Source: Candidatus Aminicenantota bacterium (GTDB lineage Bacteria; Acidobacteriota; Aminicenantia; Aminicenantales; CALLJL01). From it: a stretch of 32,577 nucleotides of DNA. Position 1 is the first letter of the stretch. Every line of letters starts with the position of its first letter. The stretch is from NCBI GenBank assembly GCA_026416195.1, contig JAOAFQ010000162.1:1-32577 (forward strand), in the 5' to 3' direction. Below are positions 1 through 8,191 of the stretch, piece after piece. Both the position numbers and the translations under genes were made by a program. Below the pieces are notes generated by a model that was not told the origin of the DNA, did not search any database, and worked only from the letters and a program-made list of their open reading frames with translations.

Positions 1-266
1 CAGTAATTAACTGTGTCCCCTAAAATAGCCGCCGCACTTAAAAGGAAAAAAAGAGCCAATGGGTTTAAAGCCCCGACAGCCGCAAAGGCTCCAGCTGCAA
101 AGAGTAAAGAATCACCTGGAAGAAAGGGTGTGACCACAAAACCTGTCTCTAAGAAGATAACTAAGAAAAGAATAAAATATGTCCAAAAACCAAAGTCTTG
201 AATCAAGCTACCAAGGTGGCGATCAAGATGAAGGATAAAGTCAATTAGCTTACCGATGAGTTCCAT
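1..266 (-). CDS. DedA-family membrane protein, N-terminal part (runs off the window)
   Basis: This minus-strand reading frame is not in the ORF track because it leaves the window at base 1; 88 codons are visible. The translation contains the family hallmark [17 protein letters not shown] around residues 37-53, followed by an alanine-rich helix and ILGDTVNY. This matches the SNARE-associated/DedA (VTT) family of inner-membrane proteins. Known members act in envelope lipid or proton-motive-force homeostasis, including undecaprenyl phosphate flipping in some cases; the role of this copy cannot be decided here. The plus-strand ORF at 13-201 is its shadow, as its Lys/Ala-rich composition shows. 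The ATG at 264-266 has no clear Shine-Dalgarno sequence but lies just downstream of a good promoter. Confidence 0.88.
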   Translation of the reverse strand, partial: MELIGKLIDFILHLDRHLGSLIQDFGFWTYFILFLVIFLETGFVVTPFLPGDSLLFAAGAFAAVGALNPLALFFLLSAAAILGDTVNY

Positions 267-286
267 TTTTTTTAAAAAGGCTCTAT

Positions 287-315
287 ACTTTAATCGAAAA
301 AAGCCTTTCTGTCAA
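287..315 (-). promoter_or_regulatory. Sigma70-type promoter for the DedA gene
   Basis: On the minus strand a perfect TTGACA (310-315) is followed after exactly 17 bases by TAAAGT (287-292; 4 of 6 consensus). Transcription would begin near base 280, giving a leader of only about 14 nt before the ATG at 266. Confidence 0.6.
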
Positions 316-345
316 AACCAATGGCAAGATAAATTTTGGAAAATA

Positions 346-1158
346 TTAGTCAGCTGAGGTTTTAGCTCGATAATAAAAGGGTTGAGGCAAGCGATATTCG
401 GGAACATCAAGGGCTAAAGCCAGTTCTCTAAGCTTCATCTGAATAGCGGCGACATTATCTGGGCCCATCCTCAGCAGGTGTTTTTGAGCGTCACTCAATT
501 GCTCCAAAATTGGATCAACCAAATAATAATTAACAATCCCTTTCTCAACTACGATCTCATTTTCAACAATAGGCGTTCGCAATAACTCTAAAATTGCCTT
601 GATTAAAGTTGTTTCAAAATCTGCTTCAGGATAACCAAGTTCGCGGTAGGCTTCTTGAAAAAGCGGCTTGAGACTACGGAAAAGACTCACACAACCCTTT
701 GTCTCAAGAGAAATGAAAACATCGACCAGCGAATCATAACGGCGATAACTAGCATGGTCTATAATTAAGCGATCTCCTTTTTTAACTACAGAAAAAGAAC
801 CTCGAGGCGAAAAGAAATCAATCTGCTTCCTTGGACTCTGACCATTGGCGATATTATCTACGGCCGCTGTAAACTTACGGATTATATTTTTCGTTTTAAG
901 CCAGGCCGCCAACTTAGGATGAGTTGAAATTTCTCGCACAACCATTCGAATATAGTCATCGCTTTCGGCCATACTTACGGGGGCAACAGCTTCTTTTTTT
1001 TCTTCTGTTGTCGGCAAAGTTACTTCTTTTTTTGGCTTGGGCAAAATCGTTTCTGGTTCCCTTTTTTTGATAAAAAGAAAATAACTACTAATTATAACAA
1101 CTGATAGAATTAAGATAATGATCAGAGCATTCTTCCAAACCTTCTGAATTTCTTCCAT
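346..1158 (-). CDS. DUF3014 domain-containing membrane-anchored protein
   Basis: The 270-residue protein has one N-terminal transmembrane segment (about residues 11-30, NALIIILILSVVIISSYFLF). A charged Pro/Lys/Glu-rich linker follows to about residue 62, and then a soluble domain. The domain carries DUF3014 landmarks: AAVDNIANG, a SYRRYDSL stretch, AYRELGYPEADF and the C-terminal QKHLLRMGPDNV. The function of DUF3014 is unknown; members are found mainly in Gram-negative bacteria as single-pass proteins with a large soluble domain. The start has a purine-rich GGGGG ribosome site about 4 bases upstream. The gene begins only 8 bases after the DUF4097-like gene, so the two are probably co-transcribed. 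Confidence 0.8.
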   Translation of the reverse strand: MEEIQKVWKNALIIILILSVVIISSYFLFIKKREPETILPKPKKEVTLPTTEEKKEAVAPVSMAESDDYIRMVVREISTHPKLAAWLKTKNIIRKFTAAVDNIANGQSPRKQIDFFSPRGSFSVVKKGDRLIIDHASYRRYDSLVDVFISLETKGCVSLFRSLKPLFQEAYRELGYPEADFETTLIKAILELLRTPIVENEIVVEKGIVNYYLVDPILEQLSDAQKHLLRMGPDNVAAIQMKLRELALALDVPEYRLPQPFYYRAKTSAD

Positions 1159-1166
1159 TTCGCCCC

Positions 1167-1967
1167 CTATTTAATTTTTTTAATTTCGATATCGCCATTT
1201 AATGTTCTTAAAAATAAAATTGCTTTTCCTTCATTTAAGCTGACTATCAAAGGATTCTCTATTGGCTTCTGCAGAGGAAATTCGCAAGAAATTTGACCAT
1301 GGAGAGCATGGGCTTCTATTTTAGCTGAAGCTTCTGGCTCAAGGAAAAGAGTAATCTTTCCTTCTTCAGTCATAAGTCTAACTTCATCTTCATTTTTCAA
1401 ATCTAGAATCTCAACTTCGATTTGACCTTTCATCACTGAGGCCTCAATTGAACCTGAGAAATTATTAATTTTAAGATCACCCTTTTCCAGGTTCACTCTA
1501 ATTAATCCAAATAAATCATGGATAAAAATCTTTCCTGTTTTTAAATTAATCGACTCAAGTTTCACGTTCTGCGGCACAGACAAATCAACTTTTATTGGGA
1601 AAATGGTTGGCTTTCGTTCTTCCACCCTGATTTCTAGGATATCAACTTTTTGGTTTACTTTGATTTGAGGAAAAAGACTTCGACGACTGCTTAGGACCAT
1701 AGGTGGCCGATAAAAAGGTAAACTTTGCGAAGCTACTACCCAAACTTCTTCTTTCTTATGACCGCTAATTTCAATCTCCGTTTCCAACTCTCCGATCGAT
1801 AAATCAATTGTTCCCCCAAAAGGGAATTTATTCCGGTGATCAAAGAAAACCTGACTTGGCCAGCCAGAACCACTGGGAGCATAAGGCACAAAAACTACAG
1901 CACAAGAAACAAAGAAAATTAAAAATAACAAAATTAAAATAACTTTTTTCCCACAATTTTTGGGCAT
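1167..1967 (-). CDS. DUF4097-like beta-repeat protein, probable lipoprotein
   Basis: The 266-residue protein starts with a basic n-region, a long hydrophobic stretch and FFVSC (Cys22). This resembles a lipoprotein signal with a non-ideal Phe at position -3. The mature part is a series of short alternating strands (IDLSIGELETEIEI, LKTGKIFIHDLFGLIRVNLEKGDLKIN, GQIEVEIL), as in the DUF4097/DUF2807 putative adhesin beta-helix fold. No catalytic motif is visible and the role is unknown. It lies 57 bases after the second pstB gene on the same strand, so it may be a distal member of the pst transcript. No Shine-Dalgarno sequence is evident before the ATG, and no later Met would keep the signal peptide. 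Confidence 0.6.
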   Translation of the reverse strand: MPKNCGKKVILILLFLIFFVSCAVVFVPYAPSGSGWPSQVFFDHRNKFPFGGTIDLSIGELETEIEISGHKKEEVWVVASQSLPFYRPPMVLSSRRSLFPQIKVNQKVDILEIRVEERKPTIFPIKVDLSVPQNVKLESINLKTGKIFIHDLFGLIRVNLEKGDLKINNFSGSIEASVMKGQIEVEILDLKNEDEVRLMTEEGKITLFLEPEASAKIEAHALHGQISCEFPLQKPIENPLIVSLNEGKAILFLRTLNGDIEIKKIK

Positions 1968-2024
1968 ATTTTTTAGTATTTTAAACTATTTTTCTGTTTT
2001 TAAACAACTTTTATTATTAAAAGC

Positions 2025-2777
2025 TTAACCATAACGGCCGGTAATATAGTCTTCTGTTCGCTTATCAGCTGGAGCGGTAAATATTTGATGAGTCTCGCCA
2101 AACTCAATTAACTCGCCCAATAAAAAATAACCAGTAAAATCAGAAACGCGGGCAGCTTGTTGCATATTATGAGTTACAATCACGATAGTATATTTCTTTT
2201 TTAATTCAAACATTAATTCTTCAATCCTCGCTGTAGCTATTGGATCTAAAGCAGAACAAGGTTCGTCCATCAAGAGGATTTCAGGTTCAACGGCCAGCGC
2301 CCGAGCCAAACATAATCGTTGCTGTTGTTCCAGGGATAGAGTAAGGGCGTTTTTCCTTAACTGATTTTTTAACTGAGGCCATAACTGAACTGCTTCAAGG
2401 CTTTTAATCAGTCTCTCTTCCATTATCTTAGGATCATTTATCCTATGAACTTTTAGCCCATAAAGAATATTATCCTCAATGCTTAGAGGAAAGGGATTAG
2501 GACGCTGAAAAACCATTCCAACCCTTCTTCTAAGTTCTAAAAGATCAACCTTTTCTTCATAAATATTGAGGCCATCGATAAAAACTTCACCAACTACTCT
2601 GGCCTCATCAATGAGATCATTCATTCGATTTAAACAGCGAAGAAAAGTCGTTTTCCCACAGCCTGAAGGCCCAATAAGAGCGGATATTTTCTGCCTTTCT
2701 ATTTTTATATTAATATTTTTTAGAGCTTGAAAAGAACCATAAAATACAGAAAGGTTTTTAACTTCTATAGAAATCAT
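2025..2777 (-). CDS. pstB: Phosphate ABC transporter ATPase, second PstB (degenerate signature motif)
   Basis: This 250-residue protein would energise phosphate import with PstC/PstA. It is PstB-like throughout: aromatic A-loop Tyr13, Walker A GPSGCGKT (36-43), Q-loop [12 protein letters not shown] with Gln91, Walker B LLMDEP (Glu172), D-loop SALDP, H-loop [13 protein letters not shown] with His203, and C-terminal DYITGRYG. The ABC signature is abnormal: LSLEQQQRL (147-155) instead of LSGGQQQRL. The codons read CTG GAA where two glycine codons are expected, so it is not a single-base error. The gene starts 3 bases after the upstream pstB stop. In a heterodimer its intact Walker/Q/H elements would face the intact LSGGQ of the partner. 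Confidence 0.93.
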   Translation of the reverse strand: MISIEVKNLSVFYGSFQALKNINIKIERQKISALIGPSGCGKTTFLRCLNRMNDLIDEARVVGEVFIDGLNIYEEKVDLLELRRRVGMVFQRPNPFPLSIEDNILYGLKVHRINDPKIMEERLIKSLEAVQLWPQLKNQLRKNALTLSLEQQQRLCLARALAVEPEILLMDEPCSALDPIATARIEELMFELKKKYTIVIVTHNMQQAARVSDFTGYFLLGELIEFGETHQIFTAPADKRTEDYITGRYG

Positions 2778-2780
2778 GGT

Positions 2781-3542
2781 TTAACCAAAGCGACCAGAAA
2801 TATAATCGTTAGTTCTTTTATCCTGAGGAGCGGTAAAAATCCGATCAGTTCGATCAATTTCAATCAGCTCACCAGAAAGAAAAAAGGCGGTTCGATCAGA
2901 AACTCGAGCTGCTTGTTTAGTATTATTGGTGACCAAAATAATGGTGTATTCTTTTTTTAAATCCATCAACGATTCCTCAATTTTCATCGTTGAGACTGGA
3001 TCCAGTCCGGAGCAGGGCTCATCTAACAGAATGAATTCAGGCCGCATCGCTAGAACTCGAGCAATGCAGAGTCGTTGCTGCTGACCACCTGAAAGCTTAA
3101 GAGCACTTGAATTGAGTCTCTCTTTAACCTCATCCCAGAGGGCTACTTTCTTCAAAGAATCAATTACTCTTTCTTCTATTAATTTTTTGTCTTTGATTCC
3201 AGCCATCCTCAAACCAAAGGCCACATTTTCAAAAATAGAGCGCGGCAAGGGAACAGGCAACGCAAAGACCATCCCCACTTTTCTTCTTAGCTCAGTCAGA
3301 CTAACTTCAGGAGAATAAATATTATGGCCATTGATTTCAATCGTCCCGCTTATTCTTGCCTCAGCTCTAATTTCATTCAGCCGATTAAGACAACGAAGAA
3401 AACTAGATTTGCCGCTTCCGGCCGGACCGATGATGCTTAGGATTTCATGCCGAAAAACGTCAAGAGTAATTTTTTTTAGAATCGGCTGGGAGCCGAGATA
3501 ATAGCTGAAGTCTCTCACCCGAATAACTATTTCTCTTTCCAT
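2781..3542 (-). CDS. pstB: Phosphate ABC transporter ATPase, first PstB (degenerate Q-loop and H-loop)
   Basis: A 253-residue PstB homologue with A-loop tyrosines 14-15, Walker A GPAGSGKS (39-46), canonical signature LSGGQQQRL (150-158), Walker B ILLDEP (Glu175), D-loop SGLDP and the PstB tail DYISGRFG. Two nucleotide-contact positions have changed. The Q-loop reads VGMVFALPVPLP, with Ala94 replacing the glutamine. The switch motif reads VTNNTKQAARVSD, with Asn206 replacing the histidine. Its start codon overlaps the pstA stop (TAATG), indicating translational coupling. The frame is intact and the rest of the fold conserved, so it looks like a specialised subunit rather than a decaying copy. 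It complements the signature-degenerate partner downstream. Confidence 0.93.
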   Translation of the reverse strand: MEREIVIRVRDFSYYLGSQPILKKITLDVFRHEILSIIGPAGSGKSSFLRCLNRLNEIRAEARISGTIEINGHNIYSPEVSLTELRRKVGMVFALPVPLPRSIFENVAFGLRMAGIKDKKLIEERVIDSLKKVALWDEVKERLNSSALKLSGGQQQRLCIARVLAMRPEFILLDEPCSGLDPVSTMKIEESLMDLKKEYTIILVTNNTKQAARVSDRTAFFLSGELIEIDRTDRIFTAPQDKRTNDYISGRFG

Positions 3543-4384
3543 TAACTATATTTTCTTAAAAACCTATTCATTAAATAATAAGTAAAAATGTTAACTGAAA
3601 GAATCGAAATCAGGAGAACAGCTGCCGTTCCATACGCTTTAGATAAGGAAATGCCTTCTCTGGCTAAAATATAAAAATGCACAGACATAGTGCGGGTAGA
3701 AGAAAAAAGAGAGTCGGGGATTCTAAGGGCAGAACCGGCTGTAAAAATAACAGCGGCAGTCTCGCCAATACTCCGACCGATGCTCAGAATAACCCCAGTA
3801 GCTATACCTGGCAGAGCTGAAGGAAGAACTACCCGGCTAACCGTTTGCCATTTAGTTCCACCCAAGGAGAAACTCACCTCCCGATAAGCTTGAGGGACAA
3901 ACTTAATAGCTTCCTCACTTGTGCGAATGATGGTGGGTAAAATCATAAAGGCGAGGGTTAAACTACCACTTAATATCGACCAACCAAATTTAAGCTTGGT
4001 GACAAAAAGGATAAAACCAAAAAGGCCAAAAATGATGGAAGGAATTCCCGCCAAACACTCGGAACCAAACCGGATTATTCGAGTAAGGCGGCCCTCAGGG
4101 GTATACTCAGTCAGGAAAATTGCTGTACCCACTCCCAGTGGAGTAGCTAAAGTTAAGGCCAGAATGATTAGAACAATTGTCCCTATTATTGTTGAAAAAA
4201 TACCTCCTTCTTTCCCCATTTCCCTAGGATTTCGAACTAAGAATTCCCAACTTAAAACAGGTAAGCCATGACGAAGAATAAAAAAGATAATAAAAGCCAA
4301 AATGAAGATGCTTAAGGCAGTAAGAAACAAAAGGAGCAAACGAACAATTGCTTGCTCTTGCCTAGGGGTTAGGGGCCACCTCAT
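3542..4384 (-). CDS. pstA: Phosphate ABC transporter permease PstA
   Basis: The 280-residue integral membrane protein has about six hydrophobic segments. It carries the PstA/PstC-type coupling region: EAIKFVPQAYREVSFSLGGTKWQ followed by VVLPSALPGIATGVILSIGRSIGETAAVIF. The GTAIFLTEY and GIPSIIFGLFG motifs are also typical of PstA. It would form the phosphate channel with PstC in the inner membrane and contact the PstB ATPases through its cytoplasmic coupling helix. Its start overlaps the pstC stop (ATGA) and its stop overlaps the first pstB start, so the cistrons are tightly coupled. The final hydrophobic segment ends with a short RFLRKYS tail. Confidence 0.93.
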   Translation of the reverse strand: MRWPLTPRQEQAIVRLLLLFLTALSIFILAFIIFFILRHGLPVLSWEFLVRNPREMGKEGGIFSTIIGTIVLIILALTLATPLGVGTAIFLTEYTPEGRLTRIIRFGSECLAGIPSIIFGLFGFILFVTKLKFGWSILSGSLTLAFMILPTIIRTSEEAIKFVPQAYREVSFSLGGTKWQTVSRVVLPSALPGIATGVILSIGRSIGETAAVIFTAGSALRIPDSLFSSTRTMSVHFYILAREGISLSKAYGTAAVLLISILSVNIFTYYLMNRFLRKYS

Positions 4385-5238
4385 GACGCCATCCTTTTTG
4401 AAGTTAGATTCGCCATCGTATTAAGAATCATAATAATGATGAAAAGAATCACGCCTGTGGCGAAAAGAGCTTGACGATGCTCGCCGCTCACATAGCCCAT
4501 TTCTAAAGCAATATTCGAAGTCAAAGTTCTAACTGGATCAAGAATGGACCGGGGCAAGGCAGTAGCATTGCCAGCAATCATAATCACTGCCATGGTCTCG
4601 CCCACAGCTCGGCCTAAGCCCAAAATTAGACTGGCAATAATACCTGATCTGGCTGCAGGCAAAAGGACCATCCGCACAGTCTGCCATTGGGTAGCCCCTA
4701 AAGCAATGGAACCTTCTCGATAAGAAGGAGGTAAGGCCATTAAAGAATCGATGGATATACTCAAGATGGTGGGTAAAATCATAATGCCCAAAATGATAGA
4801 GGCTGTGAAAACAGAGAAACCTGGGCCACCAAAGTTCTCCCGAACAAAGGGTACAAGAATAACCACGCCAATAAAACCATAAACAACAGAAGGAATGCCG
4901 GCTAGAAGCTCAATCATCGGCTTAACCAAATTCCTAACTTTTTTTGAACTAAATTGGGTTAAATAAATAGCTCCAGCTAAACCAAGTGGAACCCCAATAA
5001 CCATCGCGCCAGCCGTTACTAAAAGAGAGCCAATAATCATTGGTAGAAGACCAAAATAGCCTTCACTGGGATACCAATCGAGGCTAAAGAGAAACTTTTT
5101 GAAACCATGGCGGAACATGATGGGCAAGCCTTCAGTAAAAATAAAAATGGAGATTAAAGCTAAGATAGAAATAGCTGAAAGGGCAATGGTCAGAAGAAAT
5201 AGCTGAATAAGCTTTTCACGATTTTCTTTCCCTCGCAT
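4381..5238 (-). CDS. pstC: Phosphate ABC transporter permease PstC
   Basis: The 285-residue permease has an N-terminal TM (about 11-33) and five further hydrophobic segments. The coupling region DSLMALPPSYREGSIALGATQW is followed by VLLPAARSGIIASLILGLGRAVGETMAVIMIAGN, characteristic of PstC. The GIPSVVYGFIGV motif is also present. It pairs with PstA to form the membrane pore of the phosphate importer. A Shine-Dalgarno-like AAGGAAG lies at the end of pstS, about 11 bases before the ATG; the gap to pstS is 6 bases and the pstA start overlaps its stop. Length is slightly short for PstC (about 300-320) because the N-terminal cytoplasmic extension is small. Confidence 0.93.
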   Translation of the reverse strand: MRGKENREKLIQLFLLTIALSAISILALISIFIFTEGLPIMFRHGFKKFLFSLDWYPSEGYFGLLPMIIGSLLVTAGAMVIGVPLGLAGAIYLTQFSSKKVRNLVKPMIELLAGIPSVVYGFIGVVILVPFVRENFGGPGFSVFTASIILGIMILPTILSISIDSLMALPPSYREGSIALGATQWQTVRMVLLPAARSGIIASLILGLGRAVGETMAVIMIAGNATALPRSILDPVRTLTSNIALEMGYVSGEHRQALFATGVILFIIIMILNTMANLTSKRMAS

Positions 5239-5244
5239 GGTTAT

Positions 5245-6108
5245 TTATTCTTCCTTACTTTGGCCTTTTTTTACTAACCTAGCGGGAATAAGGCCCTGCT
5301 TTTGAATTAAATTTTGACCTTCTTCTGAAAGAATAAATTGGATGAAATCCTGAACAATTCCATGAGGAACGCTATTGGTCACTAAAATGAATGGTCTAAC
5401 CAAACGATATTTTTTTTCGACGATATTTTCGACTGAAGGCTCGAGACCATCAAGTCTAATAGCTTTTACCCTTCCTTCTACCAGGCCAAGGGAAATATAG
5501 CCAATCGCATAAGGATCATTAGCCACCACTTCTCGAACCGTCCCATTTGAGTCCTGAACAATCGCCTTTTTGGTAATTCGCCTTTGACCCATGACCATTT
5601 CTTGAAAGGCCACGCGAGTCCCAGAACCCTCTTCGCGAGTAACCACATGAATGGTCTTGGCGAATCCACCCACTTCTTTCCAACTAATAATCTCACCAGC
5701 AAAAATTTTTCTTACTTCTTCTAAGGACAAATTATCAACTGGATTAGAAGGATGAACAATAATAACCAAACCATCCCAGGCGACGATAAATTCAGTTAGA
5801 ACTTTTTCCTCTGGCTTAAGCTCGCGGGAACTCATTCCGATTTGAGATGCTCCAGTTATTGCTGCTTGGACACCAGCACTCGAACCACCACCTTGCACAT
5901 TAACGACTTTTTCAGGAAACCGGGACATAAAAACTTCAGCCCATTGATCAGCAAAGGGCTGAATACTAGTTGACCCAGCAATGGTGATTCCTTTCTGGGC
6001 TGGTTTAAGATAACAAGAAAGACAAAGAATAGAAAAGTAAACAACAAAAGAAATTCCAAACAGGAAAAATTGGGCCTTCTTTTTTAATTTTGAATCATTG
6101 ATAATCAT
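5245..6108 (-). CDS. pstS: Phosphate-binding lipoprotein PstS
   Basis: The 287-residue substrate-binding protein begins with a signal peptide and the lipobox LCLSC, suggesting a lipid anchor on the outer face of the inner membrane. Phosphate-binding signatures are visible: ITIAGSTSIQPFADQWAE, VQGGGSSAGVQAAITGASQIGMSSRE and the loop TREEGSGTRVAF, all typical of PBP-like PstS. It would deliver phosphate to PstC/PstA. It is the first gene of the five-gene operon. No Shine-Dalgarno sequence precedes the ATG (upstream is A-rich), but a candidate promoter sits 30-50 bases upstream, overlapping the end of the ABC-F gene. I see no pho-box-like direct repeat and no phoU in the window. Confidence 0.93.
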   Translation of the reverse strand: MIINDSKLKKKAQFFLFGISFVVYFSILCLSCYLKPAQKGITIAGSTSIQPFADQWAEVFMSRFPEKVVNVQGGGSSAGVQAAITGASQIGMSSRELKPEEKVLTEFIVAWDGLVIIVHPSNPVDNLSLEEVRKIFAGEIISWKEVGGFAKTIHVVTREEGSGTRVAFQEMVMGQRRITKKAIVQDSNGTVREVVANDPYAIGYISLGLVEGRVKAIRLDGLEPSVENIVEKKYRLVRPFILVTNSVPHGIVQDFIQFILSEEGQNLIQKQGLIPARLVKKGQSKEE

Positions 6109-6133
6109 CTTTTGTTTTTTGTTTAATCACTCT

Positions 6134-6163
6134 GATATATTCTAGCCTTAGTGAAGGAGTCAA
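6134..6163 (-). promoter_or_regulatory. Candidate promoter of the pst operon
   Basis: On the minus strand TTGACT (6158-6163), overlapping the TGA stop of the ABC-F gene, is followed after 18 bases by TATATC (6134-6139). An alternative TAGAAT hexamer lies slightly upstream at a poor spacing. Confidence 0.45.
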
Positions 6164-8010
6164 TTTATCTCTTTCAATTTTTGATCAAACTCAGCCTTCT
6201 TGCTTTCATACTCTTTAAGAACTTGGTCCATCTCTTCCCACCATGAGTCTAGTTCCCTCTGCCAGAGACGCCATTTTTTAGTCATTTCACCGATTTCCTG
6301 CCCCTTTCTTTGTTTAGAGGCCTCAATGATAGCTTCTTTCAATTTTTGAATTTCCACCTCACGTTTTTCAATTAGCCTTTCAAGAGAAGCTAGTCTACTT
6401 TCTAAAGGTTTAAGAGTAGCTGATTTAGCTGCTATGATTTCGGAACGAAGTCGTCGCCACTCTTTTCTTGATTGACCAGTCTCAAATTTTTCAACTCGAG
6501 TTCGTTCCGGCATTTTTTCTTCTTTCTCTTCTTCCCAACCAATTTTTTCCAGAAAGCGATTATAATCCATTTCATAAATCGCCACTTTGTCCTTTTCAAA
6601 AACGACTAATCTTTCGGCTAAAGCCTTAAGAAACATCTCATTGTGAGTAACCATAATCACTGCCCCTTCAAAATTATCGAGAGCCGTAAGCAGAGCATCG
6701 CATGATTCAAGGTCAAGATGATTAGTTGGTTCATCAAGAATAAGTAAATTAACTGGCCTAGCTAAGATTTTAGCCAATAAGACTCGACTTTTCTCCCCGC
6801 CTGAAAGAATAGCAATTTTCTTCAACGCTGCCTCGCCCTCAAACATCATGCTGCCGCATATTTGGCGAGCCCGCTGAGGTTCTTTTTCTGGATCAGCCGC
6901 CATAACTTCTTCAAGAACCGTCCTTTCCTCATTAAGTGATTCTAGGCCCGATTGTTCATACACCCCAACTTTGACTTTTTGAGGAATGATTACTTCTCCC
7001 TTCTGAGGCTTGAGTAAACCAGCCATTAACTTAATCAAAGTGGTTTTACCGCGACCATTTGGCCCTATAATAAAGATTTTGTCCCTCGCTCCAACTGTCA
7101 GGCTAAAATTCTCAATTAAAGGCTTCTCACCTCCATAGCTAAAAGTAATCTCGTCCAGGCTCAGCACATACTTGCCAAAATAAGGTTCGTATCGAAAGGA
7201 AAAATCAAGAGTAGCTAATTTTTCTAGTTTCTCTTTTTTTTCCATTTTGGCCAAAGTTTTAATCCTTGACTGGACTAAGTTGGCTAACCTCGCTTTGGCC
7301 CGAAAGCGATTAATAAATACTTCTATCTCTTTTCGTTTTCTTTCATCATTAATTCTTGTTTTTTCATATGTTTCTTCTTCTTGAGCAATTTGTTGATAAT
7401 ATTTTTCAGTGTTACCCTTAATTTTCTTAACCTTCCGTCTATGGATTCCGAGAACATCGGTCACTACTGAATCCATGAAATTACGGTCATGAGTAATCAA
7501 CATAAGCTCGCCAGGCCATTCAATTAAATAGCGAGTTAACCAGCGAATAGAAGTAATATCGAGATAATTATTAGGCTCATCAAGAAGAAGCAGATCATAG
7601 GGAGAAAGAAGAACTTTAGCTAGATTCAAACGAACTTGAAAACCACCTGAAAGAGCCGAAGGGGGCTTATAAAAATCAGAGGTCTTAAAGCCAAGGCCAG
7701 CTAAAACCTTCTCAACTCTCCAGGTCTCGTTCGATTCTTCTGGCCTCATAAATCGAGCTGCTTCTTCGAAAACCGTTGAGGCCTTAAAATGAGGTTCTTG
7801 TTCCACATAGCCAATTAAATATTTTTTGGGCCGAATAATCTGACCTCGATCCGGTTCTTCAAGTCCAGCAATTAGACGAAAAAGAGTGGTTTTCCCGTGG
7901 CCATTCCGGCCAACAACTCCGATTCTTTCGCGCTGATTAATCTTGAAAGAGATACCCTCAAAAAGAACTTGTCGGCCATAACTTTTCCAGACATCTTCAA
8001 CGATAATCAT
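6160..8010 (-). CDS. ABC-F family ATPase (ribosome-associated type)
   Basis: A soluble protein with two fused ABC domains and no membrane segments, the ABC-F architecture. NBD1 has GRNGHGKTT, LSGGFQVRLNLAKVLL and LLLDEPNNYLD. NBD2 has GPNGRGKTT, LSGGEKSRVLLAKIL and LILDEPTNHLD. Between them lies a charged linker of about 80 residues (P-site tRNA interaction motif region), and at the C-terminus about 100 residues of Lys/Glu-rich coiled coil, as in Uup-like proteins. The ORF track extends 30 codons too far. I prefer the ATG at 8008-8010 (MIIVEDVWKSYG) because homology starts there and a TATAAT lies about 40 bases upstream, inside the longer ORF. Known members work at the ribosome (translation factor or antibiotic protection); which applies here cannot be told. 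Confidence 0.9.
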   Translation of the reverse strand: MIIVEDVWKSYGRQVLFEGISFKINQRERIGVVGRNGHGKTTLFRLIAGLEEPDRGQIIRPKKYLIGYVEQEPHFKASTVFEEAARFMRPEESNETWRVEKVLAGLGFKTSDFYKPPSALSGGFQVRLNLAKVLLSPYDLLLLDEPNNYLDITSIRWLTRYLIEWPGELMLITHDRNFMDSVVTDVLGIHRRKVKKIKGNTEKYYQQIAQEEETYEKTRINDERKRKEIEVFINRFRAKARLANLVQSRIKTLAKMEKKEKLEKLATLDFSFRYEPYFGKYVLSLDEITFSYGGEKPLIENFSLTVGARDKIFIIGPNGRGKTTLIKLMAGLLKPQKGEVIIPQKVKVGVYEQSGLESLNEERTVLEEVMAADPEKEPQRARQICGSMMFEGEAALKKIAILSGGEKSRVLLAKILARPVNLLILDEPTNHLDLESCDALLTALDNFEGAVIMVTHNEMFLKALAERLVVFEKDKVAIYEMDYNRFLEKIGWEEEKEEKMPERTRVEKFETGQSRKEWRRLRSEIIAAKSATLKPLESRLASLERLIEKREVEIQKLKEAIIEASKQRKGQEIGEMTKKWRLWQRELDSWWEEMDQVLKEYESKKAEFDQKLKEIN

Positions 8011-8056
8011 CGTGATTCTTTGCCGTCTTTTCCTTTGGCAAAGGTAATTAGATAAA

Positions 8057-8062
8057 ATTATA
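8057..8062 (-). promoter_or_regulatory. Candidate -10 element of the ABC-F gene
   Basis: A perfect TATAAT on the minus strand lies about 47 bases upstream of the chosen ATG at 8010. A -35 hexamer is not convincing. Its position inside the longer predicted ORF supports the shorter start. Confidence 0.4.
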
Positions 8063-8136
8063 GCAAACTCTATAAGATTTAATCTAAACTGAAATACCAA
8101 AAATCAATCAAGATTTATACTTTTCTCTGACCTTAC

Positions 8137-8165
8137 TTGCCTAAAAAAATTATATTTCTTATAAT
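8137..8165 (+). promoter_or_regulatory. Promoter of the VWFA-related gene
   Basis: TTGCCT (8137-8142), a 17-base spacer and a perfect TATAAT (8160-8165) lie 20-50 bases upstream of the coding start, back to back with the ABC-F promoter. Confidence 0.65.
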
Positions 8166-8191
8166 AGAAGTAACCTCATTGAAGGGGAAAA

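Noticed and set aside
13-201. Plus-strand 62-aa Lys/Ala-rich ORF resembling a histone-like tail
   Set aside because: It is the shadow of the DedA frame on the minus strand, which carries the recognisable motif and a promoter.
1-266. Possible frameshift in the DedA gene near the FVVTPF motif
   Set aside because: A first reading of the reverse complement dropped one T. The correct sequence reads [10 protein letters not shown] in one continuous frame.
2008-2023. Inverted repeat CTTTTA-TTAT-TAAAAG after the second pstB gene as a terminator
   Set aside because: The stem is only A-T rich with one G-C pair, and no U-run follows in the direction of transcription. Not supported as an intrinsic terminator.
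3690-4271. Plus-strand ORFs of 65 and 116 aa inside pstA
   Set aside because: Basic, low-complexity translations antisense to well-conserved PstA; no ribosome site or family match.
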